Under the pieces are notes generated by a model that was not told the origin of the DNA, searched no databases, and saw nothing but the letters and a program-made list of their open reading frames with translations. The position numbers and the translations under genes were made by a program. Positions 45,951 to 50,562 of a stretch of DNA of 50,562 nt are shown here, piece after piece; within the stretch, counting starts at the first letter, position 1; every line of letters starts with the position of its first letter. This DNA comes from Candidatus Poseidonia sp. (lineage in GTDB: Archaea; Thermoplasmatota; Poseidoniia; Poseidoniales; Poseidoniaceae), in contig JALRLQ010000002.1 of the NCBI GenBank assembly GCA_023254365.1, positions 1-50,562 of the forward strand, in the 5' to 3' direction.

Positions 45951-46577
45951 ATGGGCAGCATTGTATTGTTTGGGCCGCCAGGCGCAGGGAAAGGAACGCA
46001 AGCACAACGCATTCTCGAGCACACGGGTCTTCCGCAGGTCTCCACGGGAGACATGCTGCGAGCAGCGGTCAAAGCAGGTACACGAGTTGGGCTTGAGGCA
46101 AAGGGCTACATGGACAAAGGTGCCTTGGTGCCTGATGATGTCATCCTCGCCTTGATTGAGGAGCGCATCCAAGAAGCCGACGCAAAAAACGGCGTCATGT
46201 TTGATGGCTTTCCTCGGACCATTCCCCAAGCAGAAGCCTTGAGCCAACTCACGGAAATCACCCATGTTCTCGCTATCGAGGTGCCGGATAGCCGGATTGT
46301 GGAGCGAATATGTGGGCGATTGACCTGCGGTTCCTGCGGTCACGTGTATCACGACACGTTCAATCCCGTGCCTGAAAACGGATGTGCTTGCGGGAACTTC
46401 GTTGAAAAGCGACGAGCCGATGACACGGAAGCAACGGTGTTGAACCGTCTGGGCGCCTACCACGAGCAAACCTCACCTCTTGCTGATTGGTACGAAGCGC
46501 GAGGCCTGTTCCACCGTGTTGACGGTGATCGTGACATTGATGTCATCACCGAGGCGCTGCTCAAAATCGTCCAATGA
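45951..46577 (+). CDS. adk: Adenylate kinase (LID-zinc type)
   Basis: 208 residues. It catalyses ATP + AMP = 2 ADP. The P-loop GPPGAGKGT is at residues 8-16, followed by STGDMLRAAV, KGYMDKGALVPDDV and the NMP-binding FDGFPRT. The LID has zinc-ligand cysteines in LTCGSCGHVYH and NGCACGNF, then EKRRADD and the helix ending VDGDRDIDVI. This is the bacterial/eukaryotic monomeric type, not the trimeric archaeal AdkA. It starts at ATG 45951, 38 bp after the protease gene, and is followed closely by rnp4, so adk, rnp4 and the YhbY-like gene form an operon. Confidence 0.96.
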   Translation: MGSIVLFGPPGAGKGTQAQRILEHTGLPQVSTGDMLRAAVKAGTRVGLEAKGYMDKGALVPDDVILALIEERIQEADAKNGVMFDGFPRTIPQAEALSQLTEITHVLAIEVPDSRIVERICGRLTCGSCGHVYHDTFNPVPENGCACGNFVEKRRADDTEATVLNRLGAYHEQTSPLADWYEARGLFHRVDGDRDIDVITEALLKIVQ

Positions 46578-46587
46578 GGTGAATGTC

Positions 46588-46935
46588 ATGCCCCGCCGTC
46601 GTTCCCGTTCCAACAAGCAGGAGCGGAAGGCGAAAGCACAAAACGCACAGGCTCACCTTACTGAGGTTCTCAAAGAACCACATCGTTATCCTCGTGAAGT
46701 GATTGAATCAGCCGCTGTTCATCTCGTTAAAACATCGAGGCGTCATCGCCTGCGTCTCAGCCCTGAAGGGCGGGAAAGGGTCTGCCGTTCATGTTGGGCA
46801 AATCATGTCTATGCCTCTCAATTTCGTGTTCGAATCAAGGCAGGTCAGCGCGTAAAGACATGCCTTGCTTGTGGCACCATCCGAAGGTTTGGAGGCGGTC
46901 CCAAGCACCATCGCAAGCAGCGCAAGGTGAACTGA
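46588..46935 (+). CDS. rnp4: Ribonuclease P protein component 4 (Rpp21)
   Basis: 115 residues from ATG 46588, with GAGGTGA six bases upstream. It is an archaeal homologue of eukaryotic Rpp21, which with Rpp29 helps the RNase P RNA process tRNA 5' ends. The sequence has a basic N-terminus (MPRRRSRSNKQERKAKAQ), two helices with YPREVIESAAVHLVKTSRRHRLRL, and a zinc ribbon, VCRSCW ... TCLACGTIRRF, with a basic tail (GPKHHRKQRKVN). Neighbouring YhbY-type RNA-binding and adk genes support a housekeeping RNA cluster. Confidence 0.92.
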   Translation: MPRRRSRSNKQERKAKAQNAQAHLTEVLKEPHRYPREVIESAAVHLVKTSRRHRLRLSPEGRERVCRSCWANHVYASQFRVRIKAGQRVKTCLACGTIRRFGGGPKHHRKQRKVN

Positions 46936-46936
46936 G

Positions 46937-47203
46937 ATGTCCGACGTACCCGAACGAGTGATGCGTGAGGCCAAATCCAGAGAGTTTCGCGCCAGCGTTC
47001 GAATTGGGAAGGCAGGTATCAGCGAAACCGTTGTGGAGGAAATCCGTCAGCAATTGCGCAACCGAGAGTTGGTGAAAATCAAAGTCAACAAAGGGTTGTT
47101 CGAGCGAGAACAACGCCGAGAAGTCTGGAACTACCTTGCGGAACAAACGCAAACCACCCTCGTGCTGCAACGCGGGAACATTGGCGTATTGTGGCGTGGA
47201 TAA
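46937..47203 (+). CDS. YhbY/CRM-domain RNA-binding protein
   Basis: 88 residues, essentially one CRS1-YhbY (CRM) domain: ASVRIGKAGISETVVEEIRQQLRNRELVKIKVNKG, ending in TLVLQRGNIGVLWRG with the G-x-x-G-like loop IGKAG and the typical final strand. Bacterial YhbY associates with pre-50S subunits. The archaeal form is often found beside Rpp21, as here. Translation starts at ATG 46937, one base after the rnp4 stop, with AAGGTGA upstream inside rnp4, which suggests coupling. Confidence 0.93.
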   Translation: MSDVPERVMREAKSREFRASVRIGKAGISETVVEEIRQQLRNRELVKIKVNKGLFEREQRREVWNYLAEQTQTTLVLQRGNIGVLWRG

Positions 47204-47264
47204 CGAAACGAAAGCAAAGGGTCAAAGGTGGCCTTTTCTTCGCCGTGTTTAGGAAGCGAACGTG

Positions 47265-48995
47265 ATGAACAATCTGCTCTTTACCAACAGAAACCGACAG
47301 GTCTCGTTCGCTCTTCTTCTCTTCGTCGGTTTCATGATGCTGATGGGCTACTCATCGGCCGGTGGCGGTGGAGGGGTCTCCTTGGAAGTGCACATTCGCG
47401 ACGGCATGGGCTCTCAAGCCATTTGGGTCGGGTTGGCCATCCTCATCGCCGTCTATGCGCTGATCATTTTCGAATGGGTTCATCGAACATTGGCTGCTGC
47501 CGTCGGTGGCCTGTTGGCGGTTCTTGCCCTCAACTACTATGCCGTCGAAGACACGTTCACGCTGGCAGAAGTCACCACGATGATCGATTGGGAGACCATT
47601 GGACTTCTTCTCGGCATGATGGTGATGGTCGGAATTCTATCGAATACCGGCGTCTTCGAATACTTCGCCGTACTTTCATACAAGAAAAGCGGTGGTTCAA
47701 TTTGGACCCTGGTGGTCATTTTGTGTACGGTTACCGCCGTTTTGTCGGCCTTCTTAGATAACGTCACAACGATGTTACTGCTCACGCCCGTAACGATTCA
47801 ACTCGCCAAGGTGCTCGACATCAAACCCATCCCCTTGCTGATTTCTGAAGTCCTCTTCTCCAACATTGGTGGGGCTGCAACGATGATTGGTGACCCACCC
47901 AACATCATGATCGGCTCGGGCCTTTCCCCCGACAAAATTGCATCTACGGAAGGGGGCAAGTACGCCTACATGTCGGAATACGGCGTGACATTCAACGATT
48001 TCATCATCGAAATGGGTCCTGGAATCTTGATGTGCATCGTTCCGAGTTTTATGTTGCTCAAGTGGTTTTATGCAGAGGAATTTTCGGGCTCAAGGATACG
48101 AGATGTTGCTGAACTTGAGTCCAAGTACGGCATCAAAGACCCCGCTATGCTCAAGGTTGCTGGCGCCATCCTCATTCTCGTCATCTTGAACTTCTTCCTT
48201 CACCCCATCACCCACATCGCTGTTTCATGGATTGCGCTCGTCGGTGCCGTTGTGATGCTTCTTGCCACCGACCGGCACGACCTGGAAAAGCCGCTTCATC
48301 ACGTCGAATGGACCACACTGCTGTTCTTTGCGGGTCTGTTTGTCTTGGTTCACTCGCTTCAGTACATGGGCGTCATCAACTTCATCGGAGAATACGTCAT
48401 GCAGGCCATCGCCTTCTTTGGAAGCGATACGGGCGACGGTCAAACGGTTCGTCTCGCAGCCGCCATTCTCATCGTGTTGTGGGTGTCGGCAATTGCTTCA
48501 GCCTTTATCGATAATATTCCCTATACGGCGACCATGATCCCCATTGTGCTGCAAATCGCCCATGAGTTGGGCGATTACTTGCTCGGTCCGTTGATTTGGG
48601 CCCTCGCCTTCGGCGCTTGTCTTGGTGGAAACGGGACGCTGATCGGCGCCTCGGCCAACGTCGTGACGGCTGGTATGTCCGAGGAAGCAGGTTACCCGAT
48701 TTCGTTTAACGAATTTTTCAAGGCTGGCTTCCCCGTCATGATTCTCACCACCTTCATCGTTTCTCTCTACATGCTGCTCGTTTTCATCGTCGGTGGAGAA
48801 GACAACGCAACCTATGTCAAACTCATTCTGGTTGGCATCACCTTGCTTAGCATCATCGGTCAACTGGCCCGTGGTCGAAGCAAGGGGAAGTCGTTTGCTG
48901 AGGCTTTGGTGGATGACGAAATGGCAGGTATCCAAGAATTTGTGATCGAAGCCAAGGACAAGACCACGAAAATCCTCCGTGGCGAGGAAGAGTAA
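47265..48995 (+). CDS. ArsB/NhaD/P-protein-type ion transporter
   Basis: 576 residues with about 12 hydrophobic helices, in the ion transporter superfamily (ArsB/NhaD/DASS). Two repeat units each carry a re-entrant signature: AFLDNVTTMLLLTPVTIQLA with GGAATMIGDPPNIMIGSG in the first half, and AFIDNIPYTATMIPIV with GGNGTLIGASANVVTAGM in the second. The DNVTT and GDPPN motifs are closest to the ArsB/NhaD/OCA2 P-protein branch. It may move Na+/H+ or an oxyanion; the sequence alone does not decide. ATG 47265 has AGGAAG 8 bases upstream; GTG 47262 is in frame just before it. No ars or other partner genes are nearby. Confidence 0.92.
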   Translation: MNNLLFTNRNRQVSFALLLFVGFMMLMGYSSAGGGGGVSLEVHIRDGMGSQAIWVGLAILIAVYALIIFEWVHRTLAAAVGGLLAVLALNYYAVEDTFTLAEVTTMIDWETIGLLLGMMVMVGILSNTGVFEYFAVLSYKKSGGSIWTLVVILCTVTAVLSAFLDNVTTMLLLTPVTIQLAKVLDIKPIPLLISEVLFSNIGGAATMIGDPPNIMIGSGLSPDKIASTEGGKYAYMSEYGVTFNDFIIEMGPGILMCIVPSFMLLKWFYAEEFSGSRIRDVAELESKYGIKDPAMLKVAGAILILVILNFFLHPITHIAVSWIALVGAVVMLLATDRHDLEKPLHHVEWTTLLFFAGLFVLVHSLQYMGVINFIGEYVMQAIAFFGSDTGDGQTVRLAAAILIVLWVSAIASAFIDNIPYTATMIPIVLQIAHELGDYLLGPLIWALAFGACLGGNGTLIGASANVVTAGMSEEAGYPISFNEFFKAGFPVMILTTFIVSLYMLLVFIVGGEDNATYVKLILVGITLLSIIGQLARGRSKGKSFAEALVDDEMAGIQEFVIEAKDKTTKILRGEEE

Positions 48996-49057
48996 ACCGG
49001 CGCAGACCAGCGTTGACTTGAAGTCCTGTCGCAGAAACGCAGGTGTAGGCGAGTGCG

Positions 49058-50548
49058 ATGTTCGAGTGCCAAATCTGTGGTCTCCTTTCGCTTGGCGGCA
49101 CGGCGTGCCCTGCTTGTGGGAGTCAACTTCGCACGGATTTATCCACGGCCATCGAGTCCGAGGAACATCTTCCTAACGAAGTCCCTGGCTTGGACGACGC
49201 CGCTGCAGCATGGTACGATTTGGAAGGCATTGAGCCTCCTGAAGAAGCCGCCGAGCCACCCCACGACTCGCAACCCCCAAGTGAGGAGGGGAGCCTGCCC
49301 TTTGGGTTCCAAGGCCAATCCAACGTCTATGCTTCTCGTTTGCCGTTCGGTATCGGGAGTTTTGCTGAAGGCATTCCTTTTGATGCAGGCTCAGCCCCAC
49401 CTCCCGCTCCAATCACGCCCGATTCACACCGTGTTGAACCTGTCATGGAAACGACGCCGTCGCCAAGCATGACTCCACCCGAACCTGCGCCACCCGCTGT
49501 GGATGCTGTGCGTGCGGCACCTCCGGTCCTCGATGTTCTTGACGAACTCCCCGTACCCAAGCCGGCACCTGCACCATCGTCCGATGGTCACGACCTTCCT
49601 GACCTCCCAGATGTTTCTGTCACGGCGGTTGAACAGGTGGCACCAAGTCCTGCTCCTGCTCCTCCTGCGCCAGCAGAGGCGACAAGCGAGCCTGTGAGGC
49701 TCCAAACCGCACGTTTGGTCACTCCTTCGCCTGCGGTCGAGCAATCTGCATCGTTGGCTGATGACATGATGCCCGTTCAGGACGCACCACCCGTCCCTGA
49801 TTACTGGCGCATCGATGCACAAATTCCCGATTATGAGGAGATCTACGAAAACAACGAAGCCGTTGTTGAAATGGAGTACGGTTCTTATGAAGACGATGTG
49901 GTGGTGTTTGATCACGAGACCGACTCGCCCGCTGCCGTGTTCCACTCACCGCTTGAAGCCACCCCCGTCTCAACCGCAACCCCGTCGATTGTGCTTGCCT
50001 TGCATCCAGTGCAAGCCTTGAACATCGATGTTGGCGGTTCTGCTGACTTACAGTCGTTGCTCGGTGAAGGATTCAACCAAATGCAACAAGGGTCATGGTC
50101 CGATGCTGCCCGGGTCTTCCAACGCCTTGCAGCCAGTTTGCCGACGAGTCCAGAGGTGTTCAACAACTACGGGATTTCGTTGCTCCAGCGGGCGATAGGT
50201 ATGCGGGACGGTGCTGACCTTCAACAACAATCCATGGCTGGGGCTCAATTTGAATCAGCCATCCTCGCTCTTCGTGAAGCAGCGAAAGGAGCGCCGGCAA
50301 ACGGGGATATTCTGGTGAACCTCGCCTCGGCGCTCATCGAAAGTGGGCGGTCTGAAAAGGCGCTTGGCATCATGAACGTCCACAACGCCCGGTCACCGGG
50401 CTCTGCAAGAGGCCTCAACACGGCCGCTGTAGCCATGTTTAACCTGGGACAACTGACACAATCAGCCCAAGTGTTGCAGTCGGCGGGCGAAGATCCCGTG
50501 GTCGCATCGAACCTGCAAAAATTGAGCCCGGGCGCGAGTGCTCAGTGA
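49058..50548 (+). CDS. Zinc-ribbon, proline-rich linker and TPR protein
   Basis: 496 residues. An N-terminal zinc ribbon (FECQICGLLSLGGTACPACGSQL) is followed by a very long Pro/Ala/Glu-rich disordered region (about residues 35-325, with many APAP and PPAP runs), then TPR-like helical repeats: GEGFNQMQQGSWSDAARVFQRLAASLP; PEVFNNYGISLLQRAIG; GDILVNLASALIESGRSEKALGIM; ARGLNTAAVAMFNLGQLTQSAQVLQ. No signal peptide or membrane helix, so it is probably a cytosolic scaffold. It ends 14 bases before the window edge. The function is unknown; scaffold is inferred from architecture. Confidence 0.8.
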   Translation: MFECQICGLLSLGGTACPACGSQLRTDLSTAIESEEHLPNEVPGLDDAAAAWYDLEGIEPPEEAAEPPHDSQPPSEEGSLPFGFQGQSNVYASRLPFGIGSFAEGIPFDAGSAPPPAPITPDSHRVEPVMETTPSPSMTPPEPAPPAVDAVRAAPPVLDVLDELPVPKPAPAPSSDGHDLPDLPDVSVTAVEQVAPSPAPAPPAPAEATSEPVRLQTARLVTPSPAVEQSASLADDMMPVQDAPPVPDYWRIDAQIPDYEEIYENNEAVVEMEYGSYEDDVVVFDHETDSPAAVFHSPLEATPVSTATPSIVLALHPVQALNIDVGGSADLQSLLGEGFNQMQQGSWSDAARVFQRLAASLPTSPEVFNNYGISLLQRAIGMRDGADLQQQSMAGAQFESAILALREAAKGAPANGDILVNLASALIESGRSEKALGIMNVHNARSPGSARGLNTAAVAMFNLGQLTQSAQVLQSAGEDPVVASNLQKLSPGASAQ

Positions 50549-50562
50549 AATCCTCCAAATAC

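Noticed and set aside
47224..47237. Short hairpin AAAGG-TGG-CCTTT before the transporter gene, as a terminator
   Set aside because: The stem is only five pairs and no real T-run follows; it could easily be chance.

Overview
The window reads as a chromosome segment of a planktonic euryarchaeon, most probably Marine Group II (Candidatus Poseidoniia). This is inferred from gene content, not from a search. Archaeal marker genes are a TgtA2/ArcS-type archaeosine synthase, RNase P subunit Rpp21, archaeal S15, an archaeal GluRS with FGHA/STSQM signatures, archaeal PheT, type II GAPDH, a UPF0201 protein and class III (pilin-type) signal peptides. They sit among bacterial-looking genes (DnaJ, SRAP/YedK, WalJ-like MBL hydrolase, LID-zinc adenylate kinase). 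Very large secreted proteins rich in calcium-loop repeats, plus many small zinc ribbons, fit that group. Coding density is very high, gaps are mostly under 100 bp, and several convergent genes overlap.

Layout. 1-3.8 kb (minus): WalJ-like hydrolase, then two pilin-like surface proteins with large ectodomains, the second running off the left edge. 4-16.5 kb (plus): a 1,900-residue secreted protein with about a dozen thrombospondin-3-like calcium modules, a 1,815-residue membrane-anchored surface protein, a small helical protein and a metzincin-like lipoprotein. 16.5-26 kb: small membrane protein, Pcp-Nudix fusion, UPF0201, GT2 glycosyltransferase, zinc-ribbon membrane protein, DnaJ, an anchored ectodomain protein and archaeosine synthase. 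26-30 kb: S15, a DHH/RecJ-like protein that appears to have lost its catalytic residues, a helical protein and a zinc-ribbon membrane protein.

30-39.7 kb: two minus-strand operons. One reads NEW3/CARDB-like surface protein, rnhB, gltX, CBS protein. The other reads GXGXG protein, pheT, SRAP protein. 39.8-50.5 kb (plus): GAPDH, a giant subtilisin-like surface protease, adenylate kinase, Rpp21, a YhbY-type RNA-binding protein, an ArsB/NhaD-type transporter and a zinc-ribbon/TPR protein.

The dominant theme is a cell-surface programme: roughly nine of the genes encode exported or anchored proteins, and these occupy more than half of the bases. They are interleaved with translation and RNA housekeeping genes. 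The most noteworthy unexplained signal is a near-identical 19-residue cytoplasmic tail (GLPxGW[ST]xEQWxxYGxx[YW][IL]) after a proline-rich linker in two otherwise unrelated giant surface proteins 30 kb apart. Other unusual items are the catalytically degenerate DHH protein beside S15, the Pcp-Nudix fusion, and a subtilase with Asp at its oxyanion position. No rRNA, tRNA, CRISPR array, insertion sequence or integrase was found.
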